Assembly: GCF_003473485.1 (NCBI RefSeq)
Contig: NC_053044.1
Span: 1,562,501-1,626,500 of the forward strand
Source: Medicago truncatula
Taxonomy: Eukaryota; Streptophyta; Magnoliopsida; Fabales; Fabaceae
Direction of reading: 5' to 3'
Length of the DNA: 64,000 bases
In this document: one piece after another, positions 1 to 12,399 of the stretch
Position numbering within the stretch: the first letter of the stretch is position 1
Layout of the letters: each line of letters starts with the position of its first letter
The notes under the pieces: model-generated
The model's input: the letters and a program-made list of their open reading frames with translations, nothing else
Told to the model about the DNA's origin: nothing
Database searches by the model: none
Translations under genes and position numbers: made by a program

Positions 1-2550
1 AGAACAAAATTACCTTTCCTAACATCCACAATAACCCGAGAGTATATAGTCTGATCTCTTCATTACCAGATTTAAGTGTTTGCATCAACAATGGAATAAG
101 TCCAAGCTGTGCTACACTCTAAAAAAAAATATACAAAACAGTTTGTTACCCTCAAAATGGATATTAACACAATGGCAAATGAATAGATGAATAGTAACAC
201 GACATATTACAGAAACAAAAGACCGTTGAACTAGGCTCTAATGCCATGTTAAAGTTATAGGTTTTAGTTTCTTAGATATGAAGAGAGTAAATCTGCATAA
301 TAAAGAAAATAGGCCAAATAAAATGAACCTTATATTCTCCTGTCTTTTTGATTATCTGAAAAATGACACTCAGTCCCAAAGTTACCGTGTCTTCGGAGGT
401 TTTGACATTTCTGTAAAAGAAAATACCAATCGTTATTGGGAAAAATAAATAATCCTATAATCCAAATATGAAAAGGAATTAATATGCTTTTCTTAGTATA
501 CCCGATTAGGTTAATAGCAAGTTGAAATATCTGGATCGTTGGAAAACCCTCGCAATTTACTAAATCAGGAGAAAAGACCAATAGATTCACAATCAACCGA
601 AACTGCAATAAAACAAGTTAATGTACATGTTAAAAAAGATACGGTCAAAAATAAATTTAATGAAATAGGGATAATTTGGTGACATTAATAATTCAAAACG
701 TACCACGGAACGATGAATTTCTTCATCCTTACACACCAACATATCAACCAAAGGCAAAAAAATATTCGGAGCGATAGCAATAATCTGAATATAGTAGATA
801 GTGATATTAAGATACTAAATATATAATATAATATCTTTCATTTTATTATTTTTTGTCAAGAAACTTGGTACATTACCTCCTTGGAATTGGCATCGTGAGA
901 TGAAAGCTTTTCTAGCACACGCAACGCAGATACTTTCTCTTTTATATTTACTGAATTTTCAAAAGATTTGTGAAATAATTGAACCACACCATTTATCTGA
1001 AAGCTTTCTGGGATATCAGCAAGATGGCCAACTGCATCCATCATTATGCAAACTGCTTTGGTAACATCAGTTGTGGGTTCCACAAGTAGATTCCTCTTTA
1101 GAGCGTTCATGATGTTATTGATCACATTGGTATCACAAATTAGCCGTTTATGTTCCTGTTGGCAAAAAAAAAAAGGGTATTTCATTATAGATGAAATGAG
1201 AAAAATATTCAAGTTACTGTACAATCAGCATGGTGCTCTAATAATGCGTTAGCAAGTGAGCTTATAGATGTGGACTTAAAGAAGTGGAAGCCGGTTTTGA
1301 TCAATCAGATTTTCAACAGTTTCGAAGCGCAACAAATTCTTAGCATTCCTCTCCCTTGGAGCCATCCGGATAATAAACAACTTTGGCATAGTGACAAAGA
1401 TGGTATGTTCTCGGTCCGCTCATCTTATCATATGCAAACAACTCAAAGAATCCTTCATCAACCTGAAGCATCATCTTCCCAAGGTAATTTGCATAGCAAA
1501 GCTGGCGGTTGACTGTGTGAATGGTTTGCATAGCATAGCTGCTATTGATCATTTTATTTTAGATTGTAAGAACCTGTTATCTTTAGTATAATGTAGTTCT
1601 GTTAATTTTGTGAACCGTAATTGTAATTCAGCAGCTCATGTCTTGGCACAGGCTGCAAAACATTGTGGTAACCGTTCATGGGTGGGGAATGCCCTATATG
1701 CCTTGGACTGGCCATCTTTTTTATTTGCTATTTGCTTATAATATTAGCATTTGAAGTTCAAAAAAAAAAAGCATGGTGCTCTAATATATATACCCCTATT
1801 TACAATTGAGAATAAAATAGTTAACTCTAATTGTTTCAAACTAATTATACAAAGGTATATAACTAACAGCAGTGCTAACTACAAACTCATGTTCAAAATA
1901 TAATATTCCCATGGATTGCAACTAAAGACTCATTTTCTGGCATTATTGCTACATCTCATTCGCGAGGATTGTGCGAAAAAATATTTCGCACACTTATTAT
2001 CCTATAACTAATAGTGTGATACAGTCCTTAATGACACGGACACGCCGACACCGCTAATAATTTGAAAGAAACGCATAATTTAGTGTAATTATAAGTGTCG
2101 GGGTCCGTTGATCGATGAACATGAACCAATGCTAGCACCATAATTATATAAACATACCTCAGACTGGAACCGCATAAGAGCTTTACAGCAAAGCCTACAC
2201 ATTAGCGGAGATGGCCCATTGATGTGGTTTACTATTACATTTAGTAACCCTTCATCCACAATCAAGTTCAGAGTTGCAGTATCTAGAAACCCATAAAACA
2301 ACATGCATTGTTAAACAAAATTTTATACGAAAAAATTGAAGAAAACATTGAAGAAAATTTTACCAGAAAGCAGGAGAAGATTCATAGCTTCTCTGTAGCT
2401 GTTCAACTTTGACATGTATGCGGCGTCGTCCTTAACGTCAGCATCTTTCAAAGTTGCCAAAATCTCATCAAGTTTGACCTCGGCCTTTTTCCGTTTCCGT
2501 GAATGAGACGATTCGCCGTCCAATTTCCGTTTCACGGAACTCGAAGCCAT
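1..2550 (-). CDS. Armadillo-type helical repeat protein, 5' part (gene continues beyond position 1)
   Basis: I do not recognise the exact family. Five exons can be joined in one frame on the minus strand: 2550-2364, 2282-2158, 1155-877, 784-704 and 118-14, with GT/AG at every junction, giving about 259 residues before the window edge. The start is the ATG at 2550 (MASSSVKRKLDGESS). The N-terminus has a basic, nuclear-signal-like stretch (KRK, then SRKRKK near residues 18-23). The rest is leucine-rich paired helices in armadillo style, for example GLIPLLMQTL and ALRVLEKLSS. Such folds bind peptides or protein partners; the partner here cannot be read from sequence. Intron 2 holds a LINE insertion. 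The intron between the last two exons is long (119-703), and an extra exon near 340-410 cannot be excluded, although its frame does not fit. The 3' part of the gene is outside the window. Confidence 0.6.
1244..1770 (+). mobile_element. 5'-truncated LINE (non-LTR retrotransposon) in an intron
   Basis: The insert ends in a poly(A) run (1760-1770) and is flanked by an identical 16-bp target-site duplication, GCATGGTGCTCTAATA, at 1228-1243 and 1771-1786. Inside, a decayed reading frame shows the connector before the zinc-binding domain of plant LINE reverse transcriptases (around 1380-1440, FSVRSSYHMQ). This is followed by RNase H-like sequence (around 1500-1720, NSAAHVLAQAAKH) broken by stops and frameshifts. 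It lies in intron 2 of the armadillo-type gene, in the antisense direction. 5' truncation, poly(A) and a long duplication are the usual marks of target-primed reverse transcription. Confidence 0.9.
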
Positions 2551-2551
2551 G

Positions 2552-2690
2552 AAATTAGGGTTTACGATTTGCTGAGAAATTAGGGTTTGCCTGAGACGAT
2601 TTGCTGAGAAACCCTAATTTCTATCTTATTAGGGTTTGCCTAAGATAGAAAGAAACAGAAATTAGGGTTTCTTTGCACGATTTGCTTTGA
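2552..2690 (-). promoter_or_regulatory. Cluster of telo-box motifs upstream of the armadillo-type gene
   Basis: Directly upstream of the minus-strand ATG the core AAACCCTAA, or its complement TTAGGGTTT, occurs about five times within 140 bp, in both orientations. Two copies lie in a small inverted repeat. Telo-boxes are known in promoters and leaders of many plant housekeeping and translation-related genes. A regulatory role here is inferred from position only. Confidence 0.45.
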
Positions 2691-2699
2691 CCTCGTCGC

Positions 2700-3980
2700 T
2701 CGCTATCTCTCTGATTCTTTTTTTTCTTTTTTTGGTACAATCTCTGTTTCTTTCTATCTTATTTCTTTTTTGGTTGTAATTGTATGATTATCTTTTCTTT
2801 CTTTTTTTAAGAAAAAAACCCTTGTATGATTGATTACCATGTCCAAAAATATATAGTATTTTTTTTTTTAATAAATATATATTAATTTAGTTACTCATAT
2901 TTTTTTATAAAAAAAATTAAAATTATTTATTTAGTAGTATTAGCTGATTTTATAAATTACACATGTCTTTCTAATTTTCTTATTAGCATTAATTACCTCT
3001 CCAATACATCAAATGTGTACACACATGTGACAATGTATTTTACATGTAAATAAGCAAATTACCTTAATTACAATTTTTTAAATCATCAATAATTAATTAT
3101 TTTAAATTGTACCAACAAATAGAGGTAAATGACAATTAATTAAAAGTGCAGAAGATAGTTAAGAATAAGATTATATTTTAATTAATTATTTCAAAAAATA
3201 ATAATAATTACCTTAATTAATGTTTTAAATTGTACAAACAAAAATATTATTATGCAATTTCAACTCTATTTTATTACTCAATTTCAACTTAATTATTGTA
3301 TTTTCTTTATATTTTTTTAATCTGCAAAAATAATATCATACTTACATTAAATAAATAAATAAATAGACTTTACACATATTAAACTGAAAATAAAATAAAA
3401 TATTTCTTTTTCAACTCTAATGTCGACTCTAATAAGCCAGTCAATTTTACATATTAGGTCCCGTTTGGATTGAGCTTATGTAAATAAATAAGTTTTTATT
3501 TTAATTTATAAGTTCTCACTAATGAAAATTGTATCTTTATAAACTGATTTTCCATAAAATACCTTAACAAACTTATAAATAATACATAAATGTTATTTAT
3601 TTGAATAAGTTATTTTGTATAAGCTCTAAAATAAGTTAATCTAAATGGGCCTAGGTGACTAATGTTTCTCTAAATTTCAATTTTCAGATAAAATTTTGAG
3701 TTGATGATTTTTGTTCCTTGATTGGTATTTAACAAGAAAGGAAGGCTTATAATCACCGATATAATTCATCTTTTTTGTCACGCTATTTCACTTTTTACTC
3801 TCCATATAGTTTCATGGTACCTTCTTTTTTCTTTTTCTAATATATATGTAGTTCAAGATTTTCTTTAACATTCTCAATTATCATTCAAATCTTTTTAGTT
3901 ATTCTTTCTTTGAATTATTCCTTTTCTCTTTGTCAACGAAAATTTTCTTAAAAAACATTTTTTTTCCTTTTGTTTCATAA
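2700..3980. other. AT-rich intergenic DNA with one MITE-like element
   Basis: No coding signal is seen. Around 3458-3655 the sequence starts GGTCCCGTTTGGATTGAGC and ends with the near-complement of that start (TCTAAATGGGCC), as in short non-autonomous DNA transposons. I could not define a clean target duplication. The rest is low-complexity A/T sequence. Confidence 0.4.
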
Positions 3981-3981
3981 G

Positions 3982-4085
3982 ATGAATGATCAATTTCTTA
4001 CTGGAATGTATGTTCTTGCCGTCGATGATGATAGAACATGTCTCAAGATTTTAGAGAGACTTCTCGAAAGGTGTCAATACCATGA
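3982..4085 (+). pseudogene. Response-regulator receiver fragment (type-B ARR-like)
   Basis: An ATG at 3982 opens a frame with the signature start of a receiver domain, including VLAVDDDRTCLKILERLL and then ERCQYH. This matches the first strand and acidic pocket of type-B two-component response regulators, which act as DNA-binding cytokinin-response regulators in plants. The frame ends within about 35 codons. The phospho-acceptor aspartate, the rest of the receiver and the Myb-like DNA-binding domain are missing. No donor splice site follows the usual break after CQYH, and retroelement sequence takes over downstream. I read it as a decapitated gene copy. An active gene with a missed intron is unlikely but not excluded. 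Confidence 0.6.
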
Positions 4086-4139
4086 TATCTTTCTTTTTTT
4101 TTAATATTAAAAATAGGTATTTTCTTATCGAAAGCTTAT

Positions 4140-5341
<1,202 letters not shown>

Positions 5342-5344
5342 TGA

Positions 5345-5800
5345 GATTTTGGGATGATCAGAGGTGACTGTCTCCATATTCTTTCATCTTTTCCCAACTT
5401 TATTACAAGTAGTGTTACCATAAAATGAATAGTGTGACTCATTCTGCACTATTAGAAACTTTGTATTGAATTGAATCCTCAATTTTTAATAGAGGGATAC
5501 TTTAAAGAAAAATGATAAATATATATTGGATATCTAAAACAGACAAAGTTTTGTAACAAAGTTAAAATATTTAAAAAACCAACTATTTGAAATAGAGTGA
5601 GTATATATAAAATACAACCATGTATAAAATATCTGCCTATTAGGTATTGCATTTAATCATTCCAAAAAAATGACCGCCGCATCAGGTATGTCATGACATC
5701 AAACTGGTACCATTCTTTTCCTTATATCTGGAAGACATACTGCTTCATAACTCTCTCCATCAGACTCGAGCTGCGAGCTTACTTTTTGGATTCCAACTGC
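5345..5800. other. Intergenic, no gene seen
   Basis: AT-rich sequence between the plastid insert and the CHD3-like fragment. No exon, repeat end or RNA gene could be supported. Confidence 0.4.
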
Positions 5801-5807
5801 ATTACAT

Positions 5808-8586
5808 CTAGATTTGCATCATCTTGAGGGATGATGAAATGGATTCAGAATCCAAAACTTGAGTCTGTGGTATGATAACTGATCCGTTATCAGAATTTGT
5901 TATTGGCTCTTGAGCAGATTGATTTGGTGTCAGATTGTGGACAAGTCCAACAATGATTTCTAGTTTTGTCAGTTCTCTAGACATCGATGTATGAACCAAA
6001 TCCTCAGTATTTTTCTCCACAACATTGCACATCTGTGAATAGAGGGAAATATAATTGATAAAGTTGCTCAGCAGATAACTGTTTCCTAGCTCCTACCGTT
6101 ATTGTATCATGCAGCCATCATTCATATATAAAGCACATCTGAAGAGAGACAAATACAAACACATTTTTACCTCATTGTAAAGATGAGCTAGCGTTGACCG
6201 ATTAGGATCATTGTCACAAGCAGAAATAGAGAAATCTCTTGAAACTGCAAAAAATGGAAGAATTAGAATTAAATCTTTGAGTTGGGTATGCTGATAACAA
6301 AGGAAAAATGTGAGAAAAGGTCTTCAAAGAAAAAGAAAAAAAACACCAAATGACATACAGAAAACATATTCAGATCCTTATCATCAACAATATCTGGCCA
6401 CTTTCCATATCCATGCCTTAATAGAAAAGAACTATGTATGTTAGAGGATTACATAACCTATAAAGATTACAAAAAAGCAAAAACATGCAAAATCGTTTTT
6501 CATTAAATGACATAAAATGGAAGGTAACATACGTAGACACACACACACACAGACATTATGGATAGATGCAATGCAATTATCTATATATCTATTAAAAGAC
6601 ACTTTGTCAAGAAAAAAAGAAAGAAAAGGACATACTTCAAAACTGCATGCAGTAAGACTAAATCATTCTCCTCCTTCCCTCTATTTGTACTTCTCAAGCC
6701 TGCATATTGTGACATGATGTCGTCTGAAAAAAGTGGAGTGCCAGGATTCTCTGATGCAAATTTCACCTGTCATTCCATATTTGAAGACGAGGAGAACATA
6801 TTCATCAACTAAAGGAAATATTAATAGTAAAAAATAATGTAAACAGGATAGTTATGGGTTACTAGTGTGATGTAAATATGGTAGCTTTATAATTTAATAG
6901 TTATGGGTGTCATGTAAAAAATAATGTAAATAGAACAGACGCTAATGAAATATAACTTATGCCTGAAAGTTTATGACCATTTCAAGAAAGTAATTCTAGG
7001 TAAAAGTTTTCTAATTTTGAAACAATTGGACACATGAACAGTTAAACCAAGTGTGAGAGGGAAGAAAGAAAGCAATCATGACACAATAGTATACAAAAAA
7101 CAAGCAACAAATATACAGCAAGTTTATTTCAAGAACTTACCTTTTCCCTTATCAATGACAAAACCGATATTCTAACAAGTACTTCATCTATTTGAAGTCC
7201 TTCTTTCAGAACACCATCTACAGACACATTTCAACAGGAGGGAAAAATAAGTAAACTGAAAATATTGGAAAGATGGTACTGAGAGAAATACTACAGGAAT
7301 AAGGGATCTATCACTTGAGAATGTAGGGGAATCATTTATATCTTCAGCAATATGAGACAAGAAAAGGGTTCCATGCCTGTTCAAAATATATAGATCAAAT
7401 TCACTCGCAAATAATGATTTAAGATACAATAAACCATGTAATGGGTAAAACCATATCATACTGTACTCTACAACTAATTATGCATCTATCCCATATAAGG
7501 GGGTCTCACCATTCCCCAAGAGTATTTAATTTAGTGACATATTTGGAATAAACTATAACATTAAATGTTCTCATTGGTCATATTTGTACCCAAATGTCCT
7601 CTAATCCGCCCCCTCCCCCCTCCCCCCAACAAAACAAAAGCTAATATGAAAAGCTACAAATTCTGGCATAAAATAACAATTGGATTAATCAAAATAAAAC
7701 TAAATTAGAATGTGAGACATGTTCATGGAAAATAAGAGCACTGCTCATTGATTTCTTCATAAGTCTTCTGCTTCATGTGGGGAATAAAATCCTTCCAATC
7801 AAAATCGCCGACCCCAAACCTGTTATTGACTAAACAAATGAGATAAACTGCAAATATTTCCATGAAAAAACCCTCTTTAATATGTAAGGGTTAGGGAAAG
7901 ACTAGACCTAATCGTAAACTAACAACTAGAATGTAACCTCGTTAATATGAAGGAAAGCAGCTCTCTGACGTTGAGTAAAACCAAGAACTTTTAGCGATCT
8001 TCCTTCACCTTCCATTAAAGGTGGTGGATTTGTGTTATCTGCAGCTAATGTATAAATTAACATCACAGTTAAAGACAGATAAATGAATTCCAATATTATC
8101 AATGAAATGATAAGTGAAAATTGATATGTATTACGAGCTTTCTTTTTGGAAGGTCTTCTGGAAGTAGTGGTTCTTGTTGAATTTGAATCAACGTCGGTAA
8201 GATCCACTTCACAATCATCATCTTCGCCGTCGGAGCCTACACCTTCTAGAGGAGCAAAATTCTCCCCCTTAAAAGAAACCATCTGGAAAGTCAGTGAATC
8301 ACGTCTACAACCTCAACAAAAACACAATCAAAAGGAGAGCAAAAATATACATTAGCACAAACGCATAGTAGACAAGAACAAAAACAATTTCCCTTGTATA
8401 CTAATACAAGTTATACAAGTAAATAACACGGTGGCATACCAGTAATGTTGTGCGGTTTCGCTTCCCTTTACCCAAGGCATCTTGCACTTCAAGTTTTTGC
8501 TCTTGGTATTTGTCTTTTAGCAATTCCTCCCAAAAGTTTTTTCCTTCTGAAGCCTCAACTTTATCAATGTATTCAAAATTTGCCAC
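5808..8586 (-). pseudogene. Truncated CHD3/PICKLE-like chromatin remodeller (C-terminal exons only)
   Basis: Ten exon-like blocks with GT/AG borders match the region after the helicase in plant CHD3 (PICKLE): 8586-8440 (ANFEYIDKVEASEG, YWEELLKDKY-like), 8282-8135, 8038 to about 7939 (PPPLMEGEGRSLKVLGF), 7819-7742 (FDWKDFIPHMKQKTYEEINE), 7376-7315, 7217-7141 (KEGLQIDEVLVRI), 6766-6636, 6416-6359 (HGYGKWPDIVDD), 6244-6171 and 6032-5808. PICKLE proteins are nuclear ATP-dependent remodellers. Here the PHD finger, chromodomains, ATPase and helicase are absent upstream, although the first block starts at an intact acceptor. The 8038 and 7819 blocks join out of frame; compared with the family about two bases are missing near 7940. 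Hence a broken gene fragment. Expression as a short chimeric transcript is possible but not shown. Confidence 0.75.
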
Positions 8587-8589
8587 CTA

Positions 8590-9340
8590 GAACATATTAT
8601 CTATCAGGTAAATGAAAAGAACAGAACCTAAATAATGAGCGCAAAATGATTTTGTGCAACTACTTTCTTTTATAAAGAAAAAGTTGATGTTTAATTAAGA
8701 TTATAGGAATTGTGCAACTACTTTGACTTGAGATTATTTTAGAAGATTTGAAGATAAAATGGGAAGGACTATGAAGCTCTAATGAGAAAATAAATAAGAA
8801 AACAGCTCAGCACACAATCCAATTCAGCGTGATTGAACTTAGCATGTCAAGGTTGACAGATATTTCATAAAGAAGCAGAATGGTTACTTGATTTGTACTC
8901 TATATGTGCGAAATAGGACAGCTTGTATATATTCTCGCTAAAGGATTGATTGAATATCCCAATTTTTGAAACAAAAATATCCAATCTGGGAGTTTAGAAT
9001 ACCTATTCACCAACTTCAGGGGGGTATGGAAAATCTGTGAGTTTAAGGAATGCATATATAGAGTTATAGTTTAGTTTGCATTATTTTGTAATCTCTTATA
9101 ATATAAGAAAGGAGTGCACACTCAACCACAGCTTGACCTCTGGCAGCGTGTGTGTGTCATTTGGCCGCGCCTTTGGTTGACAAGTGGGTAGCTTCAATTC
9201 ATGCCTCGTGTCCAGTTGGGTTTTAACCATTTGCTTCCAAAGAGAAAAGGTTGTTTGTGTCGTGAAGAGGGAAATCTTCAGAAAGATTTTGAAATGGCTT
9301 TGGAAAAAGCATATGTCACTTCCTTGGGGGAAGTGGGTTG

Positions 9341-9391
<51 letters not shown>

Positions 9392-9965
9392 GTTTTGTTC
9401 CGATTTTTTCATTTTGCAGGTTCCTTCAAGCATTCTTCATCCTGGTAGATATTTTATCTTTTTTTTACAGTAACATCTTTTTGCTTTTCTGCTTGAAATT
9501 TGTATATAATCATGTTCTTATTTTCACTTTTGTTCAAACTTTTTTTGAGAACAACACTTCCATAGATCGGTTCCTGCTTGCATGAAATCAGTTTCCCAAA
9601 GTAATATTTTCGGGAAAGTGATTTTAAGAACAAACCATATCATAGATCTATTGAAGTGCATTCATCATTCATCATTTATGCTTGAGGAGTTTGTGTTGTT
9701 GACATGTTTATAATATCACTAATCACCATGTAAAAGTCAAAGTTTGGTTGTTTTACATGTTCATCTTCAAAAAATAATGCAAATAATATCACTAATCACC
9801 ATGTAAGTCAAAGTTAGGTTTTGTTTCATGTTTAACTTTCAAAAAATTTGAGTTGTGTGTCTAACATTATGTTTTTGTCAACTGAAAAACATTTGGTATT
9901 TTACATGCTTATGTTTTAAACTATGTCCCTGATACTCTTGTTGTTAATAACATGTTGTTTTGATA
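8590..9965. other. Intergenic with a (TC)n microsatellite and a short tandem repeat
   Basis: No helicase or other CHD3 exon is found here, which supports truncation of the neighbouring fragment. A perfect CT/TC run lies at 9344-9386. An approximately 75-bp segment (ATATCACTAATCACCATGTA) is repeated at 9711-9780 and 9786-9852. A plus-strand frame spanning the microsatellite is low-complexity serine/leucine and is not called. Confidence 0.5.
9344..9386 (+). repeat. (CT)n microsatellite
   Basis: Uninterrupted dinucleotide run of about 43 bases. Confidence 0.95.
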
Positions 9966-9971
9966 GAAACA

Positions 9972-10286
9972 ATGGCTAGGCCTTTGCAAAAGATCAAGAA
10001 CCTCAATGATTCCAAATCCCTGGAAAATTGTTGTTCGAGTTGTTGACATGTGGACTGTTGCAAATTCAAAGAAGAAACAGCATATTGAGATGGTGTTGTG
10101 TGACAAAGAGGTGGGTTTGAAAGCACTCAACTATGTGGTTACAACATCACTAATCTATATTTAATTACAGTTGGTACTTCAACAACATTTTCTCGTGTTA
10201 ATAAGGGTTTCCTTATGCATGTTCCCCCAACATTGTCAAAGTTAATGTCAATGCCTTTGGGGAAGCCTATTATCAATTGTTGTGTA
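9972..10286 (+). pseudogene. Replication protein A 70 kDa-like (DUF223-type) N-terminal relic
   Basis: An ATG at 9972 starts MARPLQKIKNLNDSK. After a frame change near 10017 it continues as PWKIVVRVVDMWTVANSKKKQ and HIEMVLCDKE, ending at a GAG/GTGGGT donor-like site at 10110. This is the opening OB-fold of the plant RPA1/DUF223 group of single-strand DNA-binding proteins, which is widely copied and also carried by Helitrons. The frameshift inside the first strand, and the lack of the remaining OB-folds and zinc ribbon, make it a relic. Weak continuation to about 10286 is possible but unsure. No Helitron terminus was recognised around it. Confidence 0.6.
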
Positions 10287-10329
10287 TGAAAAAGTGGATA
10301 TTGAACCATATAAGTAAGAGAATCGATAT

Positions 10330-12040
10330 ATCTGCTATTTAAATTTTGAGTAAATATGTGGTGTTCATTTTACTCGTGTAGATTCTCTAGTACCTGCTCC
10401 AAATTTGAACTATTCAAGTCAAAACTATTACTTGATGATAAATTCATTTGTTTCATTTGTTGTTTCAGTAACCTACAGCATGAAAACAGAATTCAAGTTA
10501 AAGTTTGGTCTCCATGAGAACTATATATCAATCAATAGAAATGTATGAAGGAAAAACCTCAGATTATTCATTCAAAAACATTTAACGTAACCAGTAACAT
10601 AATCATCTCATATTATTTTTCATTTAAGCAAGGAGAGAGAAATATACCTAATAGCTGAACCTGCAAGCAAGTATTCGATGAACTCTACAACTACATACAG
10701 AACTTTATCAGCAAAGAAAGTAGTCTAGACAATGTTCAAAATCAAAATAGACTGAGACTTTTTGCAAATGAATACCTTAATTGCTTATATTGAAGAAGAA
10801 AAAATATGGTTAGTCTATTTTTGTGGATGGATTTGACTCTTTGATAAAACATCAATCAAAATTCAGGAATGCCAGATAATTAATCACACATAAAACAAGC
10901 AAGGGATTAAAAATGTAACTGGTACAAGAACAAAAAATATGGACTTAACAATAACATCTCTTGTATTTCACAAGGTGGCAATAAGAACAAAAAAATATGA
11001 GCCAAGTACAATTCTGGGTTTTCGCACTATAACCCAGCAGGGTCAGCAAGTGAGGCAGATCCTATTTTTAGACTACAGTGGCAACACTTTTAGACTAATT
11101 GAACTCCTATTTTTAGTCTTCCGGGAGCAATTAGAAACCTGAAGATTTGTTTCAACAAATCCCTTTGAAGCTTCCAAGAATGACCTAGGGAGCAAGGAAG
11201 TCCTTTCAACAGACAAAACAGAGTGAGATACATTGGTTATGGAGCTTATTGAGCAGCCTAAAGGTAGAGGATAATATAGATTCAGCAGCCTAAAAGTACA
11301 AACAGAAAACGTTCAGACTTCAATTAAATTATATATCGAGCAGCAGAATAATTAGTTTAGCCAAGTTACATGCACACATTTGTAAACAGCTTTTTGAAGA
11401 CATGATTGCTTTTGTTCGAAACATGCAGCACAATATTTAAGTTATTTTGCAGGAAAATCAAGGACATGACTTGTTCTCAAGTAAAACTGGAACATGAGCA
11501 TGAACATTAATCTTTCAGATAAATGAAGAGAAAATGCCATATAGGATTAGTTGTCTGATATATGATTTCTGAGAGACTTGGCTTCCAAAAAACTTAGGCA
11601 CAGGAAAATCAAGGTTGGAGCATATCCAACATAACGATGGCAGCGACTTAGATTACCTCAGGCATAGACCAAGCATAGAGCTAAGAATCATCATCTGCAA
11701 CTAACACCTGTATTCTCCTCTTTCGCTTCCTTGTCTATCGACTCCTTCACGGAATAGCACCAGTTGATATGAAAGGTATTAATACTAACCAACATTAAGC
11801 ATGCAGGACATGGTAAAAACTAGAAAAATAATGAATACAAAAAATTAGTTAGAAAGGTAGTATTAAGGGAAAAATAATCCAGACACCACACCACAGAGAT
11901 AAGATAAGGATAGGTACATAAAGGAGAACATACTAGTACAGTTATTAAAATTATGAAAACATAAGCAATTTGTCTTGAAGCAACGCAAATTAACAAGACA
12001 TTTTTATAAACTAGGTATTTGGTTTAAGTGCTTGTTCTAT
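10330..12040. repeat. Upstream copy of a local duplication, mostly non-coding
   Basis: Segments here recur downstream in the same order. 10466-10575 matches 12897-13025 (shared GAGAACTATATATCAATCAA). 11150-11230 resembles 12400-12480. 11590-11720 resembles 12495-12560 and 12765-12800. 11765-11960 resembles 13065-13300. No open gene is present. The pattern points to an old duplication of the ubiquitin-like gene and its flank. Confidence 0.55.
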
Positions 12041-12042
12041 CA

Positions 12043-12395
12043 TCAAGCGGCGATGCTTACATTCTTTTTCTCTAATCTCATTCCCATGAAACTCAAGCTC
12101 CAGCTTCATGTCGGCCCTCTATGATTTTCGTCGCTTTGGCAGGACATCTCTTGACAGCACGTTTGAAACTGGTGTCACACAGCTTTACATCCTCATCAGA
12201 TTCAGACTTCTCATGTCAAATTCCTCCCTCGCCTTCCTCTCTAATTCCTCCTCCTCCTCCTTCGCCTTCCTGTCTAATTCCTCTCTTGCTTGTCTGTCAT
12301 GGCACTAAGGTTGCCCCGATTGTGTCGTCCATGGATCGACCAGGGGCAACACAGGAAAGTGTTGTGGGAATGGCGCCATAAAAAGGGGTGAGTAG
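12043..12395 (-). pseudogene. Broken paralogue of the downstream ubiquitin-like gene
   Basis: On the minus strand, 12395-12295 aligns with the linker of the intact gene at 13324-14046: both run from a PF(Y/M)GG/A-like stretch through a DDTIGA-like stretch to an acidic Glu/Lys-rich tail. Stop codons and frameshifts interrupt it soon after, and the ubiquitin-like domain itself is not recognisable upstream. It sits in the upstream unit of the local duplication, so it is best read as a decayed tandem copy. Short plus-strand frames over it are shadows of the charged repeat sequence. Confidence 0.55.
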
Positions 12396-12399
12396 GGAG

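Noticed and set aside
9184-9585. Plus-strand frames across the CT repeat
   Set aside because: Their length comes from the microsatellite (Ser/Leu run). No domain or splice support.
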